Positions 12,488 through 24,203 of a DNA stretch of 64,000 nucleotides are shown here, piece after piece. Source of the stretch: Marthasterias glacialis (taxonomy: Eukaryota > Echinodermata > Asteroidea > Forcipulatida > Asteriidae). The notes below the pieces were generated by a model. It did not search any database. It worked only from the letters and a program-made list of their open reading frames with translations, and had not been told where the DNA came from. Each line of letters starts with the position of its first letter. Positions within the stretch are counted from its first letter, which is position 1. The position numbers and the translations under genes are program-made. Location: positions 6,390,501 through 6,454,500 of the forward strand of contig OU452224.1 in assembly GCA_911728455.2 (NCBI GenBank), in the 5' to 3' direction.

Positions 12488-13172
12488 GAGGCATTACTCT
12501 TTTGTTCCTATTCATAAATGCCCTTTTTTGTTAAAAAGCATAATAATGTGGGACAAATCGTCGAAACTATTCTGTTTTTGTTGTTTTGTTTTTTTACTTT
12601 ATTTTTCGATTTCCGTAACGTCCTCGGGTTCCATTTCGTGAAGGGTCACATTGCATGCGACGCTCAACGGTTGCGCGTACGCGCGCGTACAAAAAATATA
12701 TTTTACATTGAACTTGTGTGTGATGCGCTAGACCGCTCGGCCACGACACGCCAATATTACCCGAAGAACCAAAACAAAAACACTTCCAATTTAATTGGTA
12801 TTTGATTTAGTTTGCTAACAATTTAAGCTACAGATTTCCTGGTCATTTTCAGCAAAGAATTAGCCTATTTCACTTTCATCTTTTCGTATTAATTTGTAGT
12901 AATGTTGCCACTTCAGTCGCAACCGTAATTCAGTTTCACTTTGAGAATGTAAATGTACGTATGTTGCAATACATTGAATTTTACTTTTAATGCGTTCTTT
13001 TAAAGCCATGCGAAATCAGCACTAAATTTAACAAGGTAGGTGCAACTAGCGATGCCTGCGAAAGCTTCAGCTGCGATTTAAATGCTGTTTGAGTAAATTG
13101 CACAATTGCAGGGTGACCCTTTTTGATCGCTTGACGCAAAAAGAACATTATTTGTTCTTACACTTTAAACTT
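12488..13172. other. Non-coding stretch, nothing recognised
   Basis: AT-rich. A short GC palindrome GTACGCGCGCGTAC lies at 12677-12690. No exon and no repeat family could be assigned. Confidence 0.3.
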
Positions 13173-13509
13173 CCCATGAAATATGTAAATTTCACATCGC
13201 GCGTGCGCACTAACATGATAGTGGGCTCGATTTCACAAAGCGCTAAGAATCATTGTCAGTATTACAATTAGTGATTTGTATTGTGGCATCCCACTTTGCT
13301 TAGCAGTTAAGATTGATTCTCACTTACAATCGATGTCCGCTCTGTGTGAAATCAAGCCCTGGCGGGCAAAATGAGGAAACATCGCGCCTGTTTGTATAAT
13401 ATGGGGCTGATGGTGGCGTCACGCACACGCGTTTGTGCGTCTGCCTAGAGTAAACCTCTACGGCGTTTGCCCACCAACAGTGTGATTTGTAATTAGCATA
13501 TTTCATGGG
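13173..13509. mobile_element. CCCATGAAATATG inverted-repeat element, split by another element
   Basis: The ends are CCCATGAAATATGTAAATTT and AATTAGCATATTTCATGGG. The middle words GGCGGGCAAAATGAGG and GGTGGCGTCACGCACACGCG recur in the related copy at 19815-20022. A second element is inserted at 13223-13360 with its own ends. Confidence 0.7.
13223..13360. mobile_element. GGGCTCGATTTCACA inverted-repeat element nested in the preceding one
   Basis: It starts GGGCTCGATTTCACAAAGCG and ends CTCTGTGTGAAATCAAGCCC. GTCAGTATTAC, TTTGTATTGTGG and CTTTGCTTAGCA also occur in the copy around 26949-27396. The interruption is clear because the outer element continues on both sides. Confidence 0.75.
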
Positions 13510-13525
13510 ATGGGAAGGGCTAATA

Positions 13526-13696
13526 GACCTTTATCATGGTGCGGCCATCTTGATTTTTCCCATTCAAACCAATGTAACCAAACCGAGGCTGGAAGGGCAA
13601 ATAGTCTGGTTCCATTTAGTACAATGAATATGGGCATCTATTACCGTTATTGGATACAGAGAACATGACCAAGATGGTGGCAGCATGATAAAGGTC
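13526..13696 (+). mobile_element. GACCTTTATCATG inverted-repeat element, complete copy 1
   Basis: 171 bp flanked by TA (13524-13525, 13697-13698). The perfect terminal inverted repeat is GACCTTTATCATG / CATGATAAAGGTC. It contains AACCGAGGCTGGAAGGGCAA and is nearly identical to the copy at 15494, which suggests recent activity or local duplication. Confidence 0.85.
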
Positions 13697-14407
13697 TATT
13701 GAATGACCGTTTGAGGAATTTGAATTTGAATTTGAAATAGAGTAACATGACGTTAAATTGACCGCTTATTTGTCGAAAATGACCGGGAAAACCAATTAAA
13801 AATGCCTTTAAATATCTTCAAAAATTAAACCCAAAGAAAGAAATTATTTTTCCTTAACCATAAAGGCCTACAATTTATACTTCCCAACACGACTATAAGT
13901 AATAAAGGCGCTGACCAAAATGTTTTTCCATAACAGAAAATGAAAACCCGGAAAAGGTCAAAATGGAAATACAACGTTACGGATACAGTCGGTTTGGGGG
14001 AAAATAATTCAATTGTCACTAAACATCTCCACCGTATCAATAGGATGAAGATGTATGGAAGCAGAAACTCGATAGAAGTGACTGAAAAGGTAATTTATTG
14101 GATGGGTGTAATGTACACCGTGCAATTATTAGGCCGGACGTTTTTGGTTTCAAATGGTGCATTGAAACTTTCGGGCAACTGGTTTCATATCCACTTGCAA
14201 GTGTCGGGTCATCTGGATAACCAGGTCGTCGTTTTGAAAACAGGAATTCAAAAATGTTTTATTATTTGTCATTCTTTTGTTATTATTATTTTTTTTAAAT
14301 TCTTTTCTATATGTATAGGCCTATATATACTTATTATGGACGTTTCAATTATTTTCAAATCACACAAAGTAAGAACACTGCACTATCAGCTTAATCCTAT
14401 ATTAACC
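13697..14407. other. Non-coding stretch, nothing recognised
   Basis: It contains an open frame of 164 codons (13940-14434) with no recognisable domain and low-complexity hydrophobic ends. I treat it as chance. No repeat family was assigned. Confidence 0.35.
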
Positions 14408-14775
14408 TTTAAAGCCCCAGCTCCACGTTGGTAAACTGACTGTAAATGCTTCCATTCTTTGCAAAAATCAAGATATTTGTAACAAAACCAACCTGTGAAA
14501 ATGTCAGCTCATGCCGTTGTTTCGTTTGCGAGAAAACAGTAAAAGTGCATTCAGCATTTGTGTACGCATTCCTATAGGCAGAGTTTTTCGTCTCACTGAG
14601 ACGAAAACTAATTTTGGATCTTATTTCAGTTTATCATTTAAAAACGATAACACTTCAGGCAGAAATACTTCAAGGAAAGTGTTTTACCATCATTATCTTT
14701 GTACCTGTAAGGTATATGTAAATCTGTGAACAATACTGTTTTTTCTTCTTACCAAGGTTGAGCTGGGGGTTTAAA
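14408..14775 (-). mobile_element. TTAAAGCCC-ended inverted-repeat element, copy 2 (inverted)
   Basis: It is the reverse complement of the element at 7514. It starts TTTAAAGCCCCAGCTCCACG and ends AGGTTGAGCTGGGGGTTTAA, and carries CGTCTCACTGAGACG and AAAACGATAACACTTCAGGC. About 368 bp and non-coding. Confidence 0.8.
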
Positions 14776-15493
14776 GCACAGGCTACTCAACTTCAATTCC
14801 CAAGTCTGGCGTTCCCCTTTCAGTCATTTCCCCCGATCAGCGAGCTGCAGCAACGTAAGTCATTGCACTGTCTCACAAAACAGACGAGCACACCAACCTT
14901 GAGGTCCTCATTAGGAACAACAAAACCGCGTCCTTTCCCCGCCCAACGGCACCTAACTCTGACGTCATACCCATTATCTGAGCAATTTCATTTCAATAAG
15001 CATCCCCGTAAAGCAACAATTTCCCTCTTCCCCGTCAGTATAATGGCAGTTTTGTTGATTGAATTAGTGGATAGATTTCATTTAATTACACCCATTTGTG
15101 TATTTTGTTGAATCGGATCCAACACACAATGTCGAGCGTCGCTATACCTCGGAAATCATGTTGAGCAGGTGAAGTAGTGAATACTTTTCTGCGAAGAGAG
15201 ATCGTGACGAGGCGGGGCGAGAGGGGAGAAGGCGGCTGTTGAAGCCGCAGTCTCCCTCCCATGCGGCACTGTGTAAATAGCCAACCTGTCGGTAATTAGT
15301 GTTTGGAAGAGTACAATGATCCAAGCATGTACTTCGCGAAACACCTCATAAAGAGAGGGTACATTAATGGTCTCTTCAAAAGAGAACATTCATTCCAGTC
15401 CCCAACTACATTCTTTTCTTCCCATTGTTTTTCAGAGTAGAAGTTGCTGGAGACATTTTCATCAAACATGTTTCTAGAAGACAGCTTCTAATA
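14776..15493. other. Non-coding stretch with one CRE octamer
   Basis: TGACGTCA lies at 14960-14967. The rest is a mixture of pyrimidine-rich and AT-rich sequence without exon features. Confidence 0.3.
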
Positions 15494-15665
15494 GACCTTT
15501 ATCATGGTGCGGCCATCTTGATTTTCTCCCATTCAAACCAACGTAACCAAACCGAGGCTGGAAGGGCAAATAGTCTGGTTCCTTTTAGTACAATGAATAT
15601 GAGCATCTATTACTGTTATTGGATACCGAGAACATGACCAAGATGGTGGCAGCATGATAAAGGTC
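15494..15665 (+). mobile_element. GACCTTTATCATG inverted-repeat element, complete copy 2
   Basis: 172 bp flanked by TA (15492-15493, 15666-15667), in the same orientation as the copy at 13526. The two differ at only a handful of positions by eye. Confidence 0.85.
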
Positions 15666-15688
15666 TAAATAACGAATAAAAAAATCTC

Positions 15689-16058
15689 TTGTCGTGTACG
15701 TACACGATATTTATCTTGTATGTACACGATAGTTATCGTGTGAGTACACGATAATTATCGTGTACGTACACGATAAGTCCAAACTTATCGTGTAGGTACA
15801 CGATAACTCCAAATTTATCGTGTACGTACACGATAAGTTGAGAATAACCGTGTACGTACCGATGATTTTCATGTGTACACAATAAGTTATCGTGTACGAA
15901 CACGATAACTATTGTGTGCGTACATGATAATTGATAGTGTGTACGCGATAAGTTGGGAATTATCGTGTACGTCCGTACGCGATATTTGTCGTGAAGGTAC
16001 ATGATAACTTATCGTGTACGTACACGATAAGTTGGGATTTATCGTGTACGTACACGGC
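15689..16058. repeat. Tandem array of a self-complementary 20-mer
   Basis: About a dozen copies of TATCGTGTACGTACACGATA or close variants are separated by short spacers such as AGTTGGGA and AACTCCAAAT. Each monomer is its own reverse complement; at 15755-15776 the palindrome is perfect over 22 bp. An open frame on the minus strand encodes a YVHDK-type repeat peptide, which is a by-product of the array. It can form many small hairpins or cruciforms. Confidence 0.9.
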
Positions 16059-19000
16059 AGGAGTAAGTTTTTTTTTATTCACTTGGCGGCAATACGCTTC
16101 CGTAGGTTTTAATTATCTCATGGGCATGCTTGCGAAATAACGTTGGATTCAAATAAAATGTCATAAGATGTCAGCATTTCCGAGGGTTAAAAATTCTTAT
16201 GACAAATGTAAGCATTACGATTAGAACAACAGTTTTATTTATGATACGCCCAGAATTCTACAAGCAATTGAGATCTCTACCAATTATAGCCGGAACATTA
16301 CCACACTCCGATACCTTGCGTGCTCGCAAGGTATAATATATAGGTGTTAGACATGACTTTTGCTTATAAAAAAGTCAACTCATTTGAAAGGTAAATCGGT
16401 ATCACATCATCAGTTTTTGGAAATGTAATTTTAAATCCCATCAATCTAAAAACAACCTGTTAAAATGTCATCAAATCTCGCGATTACGTTTTACTGAAAA
16501 CAACAAAAAAGACACGTAATGCTTTGTCATGGGTTTTACAACGCTCGTTGATATCCGGCTGAAGTTCTTTCTATTGCGGCAATCCAAATAAGCAACCATG
16601 ATTTTTTTTTTTTTTTTTTTTGGGGGGGGTCATCAAATGCCATGTTCACGATTTCGGCAGTATTTCAGACGGATATATCTGGTACTGAAATGGTACCAGT
16701 ATGAACGCTCAGACCGAAAGTAATCAATGTTTAATTTCCAATCATGTTTGTCTTACAGAAGTTATAAACGACACAATGCATCATTTTTTCCCCAGAAATC
16801 GTGCACCGTACTCTCAAAATTTGATAAACCTGCGTCAAACCCAAGCGAGCATAATGATGCCATTCACGTTTTAATCGTTCCCACAATTTTCCGGCTCAAC
16901 TGTAAGACATCCCCCCACTTCAGAATGAAATAAGAAGAAGAGATATTAAAACAAAAATCCTCCCCAATGTTAATACTATCATCTTCGAGTCACTAATCAC
17001 CACCCAACCTTATCAGTCAAACACTAGGCTGCCTACACCACCGTAAATGCATCCTTTATCTCTTTACTTGTCAATACTTTGGAGGGAAGTACACCGTGAC
17101 TGGTCACAGGGATACGGCTGATTTCATCGTTAATGGGATTATACATATACACAGCGAGCGTAACCTCAGTGTATTTATTTTTACTTCATAATATTTTACG
17201 GTCGGCATAATACGAAAATGTCTTTTGTAAAAAGAATTTGCATAATTAATTATACATTTTGTTAAAATTTAAGAACACATCCACCAGCCCTAGCGCCTTT
17301 ATTAAACACGGGATAGAGCCGAGTTTGAGAGTTTTTGATGTAAGAGAAAAACTCCAAACTGGGGGAAAACCCCCACGCAAACAGGGTCTGAAAATCCAAT
17401 CCACATGCAAGGCTCCTAGTCTAGTCCAAACCATGGTTTACAGAAGAGAAAGGCAGAAAAATAAACCGCTGAGCCAATCTAGCCCCTGGATAGGCCTATT
17501 CCAATCGCAAACACATTACTTGCACCTTTAACATTTTACCAATGCAAACATAACATAGCAATCCAATTCAGAGACGTTCTTCAACATTTTGCCTTAATAC
17601 AAGCATAACATGAAAATCTAATACGGATATGTATCAATGCACCTTTAACATTTTTGCCACAGGCAAGATGAAGAGGAAAAATCTATTTCGCAGACGTTTG
17701 CACCTTTTGTTAATTATGTCAGAGCAACCGTTTCACTTGCTTCTGTTTTCGAGTTTAGACTCATGGCGTCAGGTTTAAGTTCGAGATGTTCATCAAAAAA
17801 GACTCATTTATCCATCTCAAGTTTCGGAGTATGTCTTGTCGCAGGTCCATAGTCCAAACATGGGTATAACCCTTGTCCAATTGATCGCCTTCTAGGAGCT
17901 AGCTTCTCGGGTCTTCATCTGTTCTGAACTTTGGGATCTTCATTTTGACTCACGTTCCTGGAACACTAAGCCCATTCGAGACCGATGATGAGTCGAGTGT
18001 CCACAACTTCCAAGTCACACTACATTTTCTTGTGTCCACGGACGTCCCAAGTACCCAAGTTCATGGACCCTTTACTCGTATATGAGTGTCCGACTGTCTG
18101 TCTTTTCTGTCTATCTGTTTCTTCTCTTACTGTTCAAGAGGCTTCCCCCTCTTTCAGATTTAAAAGCACTGTTTGCAATAAACTATACAGAGAGATTCGG
18201 TGTGACATTGGGGCATGTCGGAATGGCACATGCAGTGACTGTGACGTCAAACGAAGTTGTAAAATTAGTATGGGTGAACAAATCGGTAGCATTTTTAATT
18301 GCAGGTTCTCGGGATTTGTCACTCTTTCCACGCGGCGTATCTGGCTGGACATTGTACTCACAAGCCTGGTTTAGCATAAGACTTAACGGCAAAGTATACC
18401 TTTGGTTTTTGGAACCGTACATTTGCCTTAATGCTATATAATTGTAGATATATACCATAAAACTTACCCATGTAAATTTCATTTCAAAAGGTGGCGGCGT
18501 TTTTGAGATATCGCCAAAAATCTGGAGCGGTTGCGTTCACGCAGAAGAAGTATCCGTCATTGGAATACACATTCTGAGAAGCGTTAGGCCATAACGCTTC
18601 TTAGATTCAAATTTTTGGGGATAAAAAGTGATATATTTTTCCATAACTGCAGTACTTCGAAGTGAAACGTTTATCAAAATGCATTATACAATCAAACGCT
18701 ACTGTACTTCTTACCAAGTAAGTTATTATTGCCACAAGTTTTCAGAGTCATTACCAAACGTATACAGACCCTTTAAGAAGCCAGACGACTGTTTACATCC
18801 TGGTACAGGTCGTGATTAGTTTGACGGGACATTGAAGATATTGATTAAAGTGAAAAATAAGTCATTATCGGGGGTGGATTTATTAGCCGAGAGATGGGTT
18901 GGGCCCCAACCTCGTCCCCATGGTTTACTATGTAAACCCTGGGATGGAAACTCCTTATACTTGGACCCTGATTGGACAACGACTTTACAATAGAAACAAA

Positions 19001-19197
19001 CGTTAAACAGGCTATTAAATCTGGTACTGGGCAACGAGACTATGACGAAGATGTAAATTTCGAAAAGCAGCCAGACTATTCTAATTTGCATACGTATCCA
19101 AAAAATTTGGATATGCAAATGATCAAATACCAGGGTGAGAGAGCGGTCAACCTCCTACTGCTCGACACACCCCGGGGACGAGGTTGTGTCGGGCCCC
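16059..19197. other. Non-coding stretch with hairpins and a T/G run
   Basis: No exon was found. Items seen: a perfect 10-bp stem hairpin ATACCTTGCG-TGCT-CGCAAGGTAT at 16311-16334; a T run followed by a G run at about 16602-16628; a CRE octamer at 18242-18249; a hairpin GAAGCGTTAGGCCATAACGCTTC at 18576-18598 in a part (18.44-18.8 kb) that looks like an old dispersed repeat; and an inverted pair ATTTGCATA/TATGCAAAT with AAATTT centre at about 19083-19119. Confidence 0.4.
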
Positions 19198-19246
19198 CCT
19201 TTGACCCGTAATCCGGGTCACTTCTGAACCCTGGAGTTTTTAGAGT
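19198..19246. mobile_element. Right-end fragment of a GACCC-family element
   Basis: TTTGACCCGTAATCCGGGTC followed by CCCTGGAGTTTTTAGAGTG matches the right end of the copies at 23949 and 2539. No left half is recognisable next to it. Confidence 0.55.
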
Positions 19247-19814
19247 GTAGACTAAGCTTGGGCGGTTCCTTCGGTTACCCGGTTCTAGTAGACTTATTAG
19301 CACCTTGATCCTGAAACATTTTCAGATTGAGACAGTAACCTGCCTTTATCAAAAAGTGGTCTACCCTCTTTAACATCTTGATCGCCCACTTGAAAATTAC
19401 TAAATCTATCACCTCAGGGTGCCAGGGTGCGAGACGTGCAAGATACCCGATTTCCATCTAAATGAGCCTGACACGCCGTAATGTGTCAATACAACTGTTT
19501 CCCAATTAACCGTCCGGACCATGGAACAACAGACGCTCATCTGATCCGCACCGTATCGACACTCTGTTTGTCACGCAGGAGTCAGGGGACCTTCTTCGGC
19601 TGTTCATCATCCAAAGTACGTCATAATATGTCTCTCGGCTAGAGTTAATACCATCCAGAAACAGCAGTACAAAAAAACCCATCAAGGAACATTTTCGAAA
19701 GCGCTGTATGTTACAGTATATCAATGTGCTAAGCGAGCTATTTTATCCGGGCTTAGCAATTTTGAGTGCCTCAGCATTGTGAAGGGAGTTTTGGGAAGGT
19801 CATTAGCCTTTAAC
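19247..19814. other. Non-coding stretch, nothing recognised
   Basis: Short frames only. No conserved motif and no repeat family was assigned. Confidence 0.3.
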
Positions 19815-20022
19815 GTGAAGTATGCTAATTACATTCACGCATGCGTACAGGCACTATAGTAGGCAAATGCCATGGAGTTGTGCACTATAGGCAGACGCAC
19901 ACACGCGTGTGCGTCACGCCACCATTAGCCCCACACAAAAAGGCGGGATGTTCCCTCATTTGCCCACCAGTAGTGTTACGCACGCGCAATGTGCAATTTA
20001 CATATTTCATGTGAAATGTCTA
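19815..20022 (-). mobile_element. CCCATGAAATATG inverted-repeat element, second copy
   Basis: It begins GTGAAGTATGCTAATTACAT and ends GCAATTTACATATTTCATG. The interior GCAGACGCACACACGCGTGT and GGCGGGATGTTCCCTCATTT is the reverse complement of the 13173 copy. This copy lacks the nested element found there. Confidence 0.65.
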
Positions 20023-22914
20023 ATACAACATTTCTGTATTCAAAACAAGAACCAATGACCACGAGAAATGTTTCAGCCTGAAACCCTGTATAATAAAACA
20101 ATGATGTTTATATGGACATGATTTCATTTTCTATTTTTGTATTTTCTTTTAAAACCTTTTTTTCTCCTCGGCCGTTACAATTACTTTTCCAATAAGGCAG
20201 GATTTAAAGGAGTTCAAATCAAACCATCTGTTTTCCCTGAACTGAAATTTCCTCCAAAAGAATCACCACGTATAGACGTTTATCTCCCAAAGCCAGGCAG
20301 CGAGGAAACAATTTGACGGGGGGAAAAAACTGTGATTTAGTGCAACGGAGAATTTGACGAATCTCACTTGATTCAATTAGTCCCGGGGATTCAATAACAA
20401 CCATCTTGAATCCTCAGATGTTGAAATCAGTAATTCAGTGACATATCTCTCCAGTTGAGGCAGCCACTAACAGATGTTTCCTTTCATAAGTTGTCACCAA
20501 TGACGGATTTACGCTGGGAGTTTCCAGAAACTATACTGTCTTTACAGTTACAATCACTCTCATTCAAATTTTAACCCGGGGCCTCTGCGTCAGCAGATCG
20601 ATTTTATTTTTGTCAAATTGTTCCTAAGACTTGGAATTAATTGCTCCACGTGTCGTCGGAAGACGCGGGCAGCTGCGAAAGGCATCTATATTTTAAAAGT
20701 ATGTATTTTAGGTTTGATTGTTACTTTCCTCTCCTGACATTTGTATAAGGATTTTAGGATAAATAACATCAGATGAAGAACGTAAATTTGGCTGATTTTA
20801 TTCACGATTCCACCTGTTAGTAGTAGAACAGTTGGCGTTTAGTTGACTTCAGAGCCCTCGCTATACAAACCGTACAGTCTGCACTATGGATCAGTGTTCC
20901 GCGCAAAGACATAAATGTTGCTCAATATTTATACCAAACAGTGTTATGTGTTAAAAAAAACATTTTTTAGTTAATGTTTATAAAATGGGAACTATGTTAA
21001 TCACATTTATGAATGTGCAATTATTATGAATGCGCAAATTTCTGAAAACAAATCAAAGTAGTTTCTTTTCAATACGCTGGTTTTTCAAGTGTGCGCGTCT
21101 AAAATTAACAAAATACATACCCCAAATTTTTAAAGTAAAGCTTTTGTTGTACTAAGGTGTCACTTTTATGGTGCGACCTGAATGAAAAGTTATTATGCTT
21201 TACCCTTAATGCGGACCAATAATAGACTGATCAAAGTATGAAATTGCGGACGTCAAAGAAATTTTTTGAAAATGGGGTTTCCGTTTGCCAACGTTATCGT
21301 AATCGCACTTTAGCAACAACACAAACTACATCAACGGAATTGAAATATGTCCCTCAAAAACAGGAAGAAGACAAGCAAAAAAACGTTGAACATAATAGCG
21401 ATCAGATTTGAAATCAATACCAATAATGCACTTTCTTTTAAGACCAAACAAGACAAACACACCGATTTAACCAACCAAAAACTCGCCTTCCTTTTGACAA
21501 GTGAAGGCGGTGATAACAAGAGGACAAGATAGCCCGGCTACTTCGCGGACTAAATGTTTTCATTCCTCGTATGTTCATTTTGCTTGTTCCCTGTGCAACC
21601 CGATCGATTGTGAGCGAATTGAATCTCATCAAACGCTGGCGGCAAGGCGCGCGTGTGTGTTACCCTTTGACAGGTTTCATTGGTGCTTGGTAATGTCGCA
21701 TTCGGGACCCGCCTACGGGCTGCTTGTATAAAGTCACATCTTCAGTAGGGGTATCTCCAACTAATTGTTTAGGGTCAACTACGGTCAATTTACGCGTGGA
21801 TTCCAGTCATGGTGATGTGATTAAATACCTTTAAGGGACCACTTTGCAGTTTTTCTGTGATACGGGATCAATTTTTGTGAGTCTTTGCAAAGTGGAAACC
21901 GCAATTTCAGATTTGAAGTCGAACGGCAGTGCAATTCCCATTGGCATATCAAATCCATCTTTGCCTTAAGGCGCTATTTTTATTATTATTTTTTTCATCA
22001 ATACGTTGTAGCTCATTAACAGTTCATTGTTTGATTGACGGGTATCTTATCAAATTGTACTTATGACATAGTCTAATGATATTCTAAAATGGTTGAGGGC
22101 AAAAATACTTTCTTGTTTCTGGTGGCACCATTATTTTCACCGGCTTCAAGGTACACGAAAGGTGGTTCAATTGTGCAGCCCGGATAATACGTAGTATAGA
22201 GGTTGCCCCATAATGTAAACTCAATTGCGATGAGGAATTCCTTATGAATATTTTTACGACGGCCCTGCCCGCTGCTGGTGCCCAGAAGTCAGCTATGTTA
22301 CAAAATCATTTCACCTGCATTTTATCTCTGTGGTGCAAGGCACCCGGCTGAAATTGAGCAGGCAGCGCGCGGAGTTTATTTATTGTGCTCCACACAAAAA
22401 CGTGTTTAATATTATAAATTACTCTGCCATTAGGCCCTATTCGTTGATGGATTTTTTTTTTATTCGATGTCTCATTTGAAAGTTATCAACTTTGGTCAGA
22501 TAGCAATTCAATATTTGAATTCGTTTTTCAAGGTGAAATCGTCTTGAGCACGGATCATCTTTAAAGAACACTACAAGACGCCCCAAAAGTTTTTTCTTTA
22601 ATTTTGGCATTTATTGCTTCTCGTTCCACACAGAGAGAGGCAAGCAAACTGACAAAGTAATATCATACTAGCTTCTTGAAATTTTTGAGTGCGTCTCTAT
22701 GATACGTTAAAACAGATGCCATCAAACGGTTTTTTTTCTGGGGGGGGGGTTGTCTCGTGACTTGAATTTCCCACGGCTAAATGTACGATTGCCCTCTTCC
22801 CTACATAAACAAACTTTAAAGAGTTAACTTATTCGAAATTAATGTGATGTTCGGATGACTCCTCCACCCTATAGTACGGTATATCGCAAATTCCTAGAGA
22901 ACTCAATTCTTTTT
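20023..22914. other. Non-coding stretch, nothing recognised
   Basis: 2.9 kb of AT-rich sequence with only short reading frames. A T/G-rich tract lies at about 22731-22751. No exon, tRNA or repeat family could be supported. Confidence 0.35.
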
Positions 22915-23335
22915 ACGACGTTATATCGCCGTGCGTTGCAATATATCACCGTGGCACTGCGTTAAATCACCGTACGTTTGCGTTAATCGCCGTTATTGCG
23001 TTACCGGTATATCGCCGTTATTGCGTTATATCGCCATAGTTTCTTGCGTTATCGCCGTATTTTATTGCGTTATATCGCCGTACTATTGCGTTATATCGCC
23101 GTACTGTTGCGTTATATCGCCGTATTATTGCGTTATATCGCATCATAAATTGGTGATATAACGTAATAAGTTACGGCGAAAACGCACTACAGCGATTAAC
23201 GCAATACTACAGCTACGGTATATAATGCAATTAACGCTACAGTACGGCGATAAACGCAATAGTTTATACTGCGATATAACGCAATACTGCGGCGAGAAAT
23301 CGCAATACTACGGCGATGTAACGCCGTGAAACAAA
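22915..23335. repeat. Foldback satellite: inverted pair of tandem arrays of an 18-20 bp unit
   Basis: From 22915 to about 23139 the unit TTGCGTTATATCGCCGTA repeats about ten times on the plus strand. From about 23157 to 23332 its reverse complement TACGGCGATATAACGCAATA repeats about seven times. The junction AATTGGTGATAT lies near 23150. The unit nearest the centre is best preserved on the left side. The two arms can pair along roughly 180-200 bp. Confidence 0.85.
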
Positions 23336-23948
23336 CGAGTTCTATCTTGGCGACTATGTGGGCCACCGTACTAATAAATTGACTATAGCAGGCAAAACAG
23401 TGGAACAAGCCTCAAACAATTTTCTCGGCATGAGTCGAGCTGCGTCTGCTCACGAGTAGCAAGAAGGAGGCAAACGACTGGAAAGAACACATGCTTTTCA
23501 ACCAAGGTCGTGCCTTAAGAGTCTTCAAAACTAAATAAGAAAAACTATTTCAACTCATTGTCAAAATCATTATTTTCCCTACAGTGAAGCCTTGACAAGA
23601 TATTTTAAGACTCCCCACGTACAATATCATTTTGTTGCTAAACATTTTAATGACTTTTTAAGTGTTCGTCAGCAGCCGCGTTAAACAGTTACTTTAAAAA
23701 TGTCCCGGCTCGACCACTTCATCTTTCTTTACAAACATCCTTGTGTGTGAAATGCGAAGAGGGCACCAGTGATTAATTATGTTATGAGCATCTTCTTTTA
23801 AAAAGGGAACCCATTATAGTTTTCAATTAACCCCCTACCTCTATACCCCACTGATTCAATTAACACAACGTCCACTGGAGTTATTCTTTGAAGAAAAATG
23901 CTACAGTCTGTCTCTCTAAACAGTAAGAAAACACTTTTCTTTCCAATA
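23336..23948. other. Non-coding stretch, nothing recognised
   Basis: AT-rich, no exon features and no assignable repeat. Confidence 0.3.
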
Positions 23949-24203
23949 CACTCTAAAAACAACTCCGGTCAGATTTGACCCGGATTCCGGGTCACAGTAG
24001 GGGACTTGACCCATTTCTGGGCCAGGCTGATCCGGAAACTGGTCAAAAATGGAGATTTTGACTCGGATTCTGCGTCACAGGTTTGACACAGTTTTGGGTC
24101 AGTTTAATACAGATTCCGGGTCATTCCGACTCACAAATGGGTTGGGCCCTCTACGACACCACCCAGAATCAGGATCAATTCTGACCCGGGGTTTTTTAGA
24201 GTG
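23949..24203. mobile_element. GACCC-family inverted-repeat element, best-preserved ends
   Basis: 255 bp flanked by TA on both sides (23947-23948, 24204-24205), with terminal inverted repeat CACTCTAAAAAC / GTTTTTTAGAGTG. The interior is dominated by TGACCC, CCGGGTCA and GGGTCA words. The TA target duplication suggests a Tc1/mariner-like or similar DNA transposon source. Confidence 0.8.

Noticed and set aside
13940-14434. 164-codon open frame
   Set aside because: No domain, no splice-site support, and it runs into a known repeat element at 14408; treated as chance.
15733-16002. Open frame encoding a YVHDK-type repeat peptide
   Set aside because: It is a by-product of the palindromic 20-mer array; any frame of such an array gives a repeat peptide.
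18082-18441. 119-codon open frame as a possible gene
   Set aside because: It overlaps another 129-codon frame on the same strand, has no family motif, and lies next to sequence that looks like an old dispersed repeat.
22915-23160. CRISPR-like regular repeats
   Set aside because: There are no unique spacers, the context is eukaryotic, and the units continue in inverted form; it is satellite DNA.
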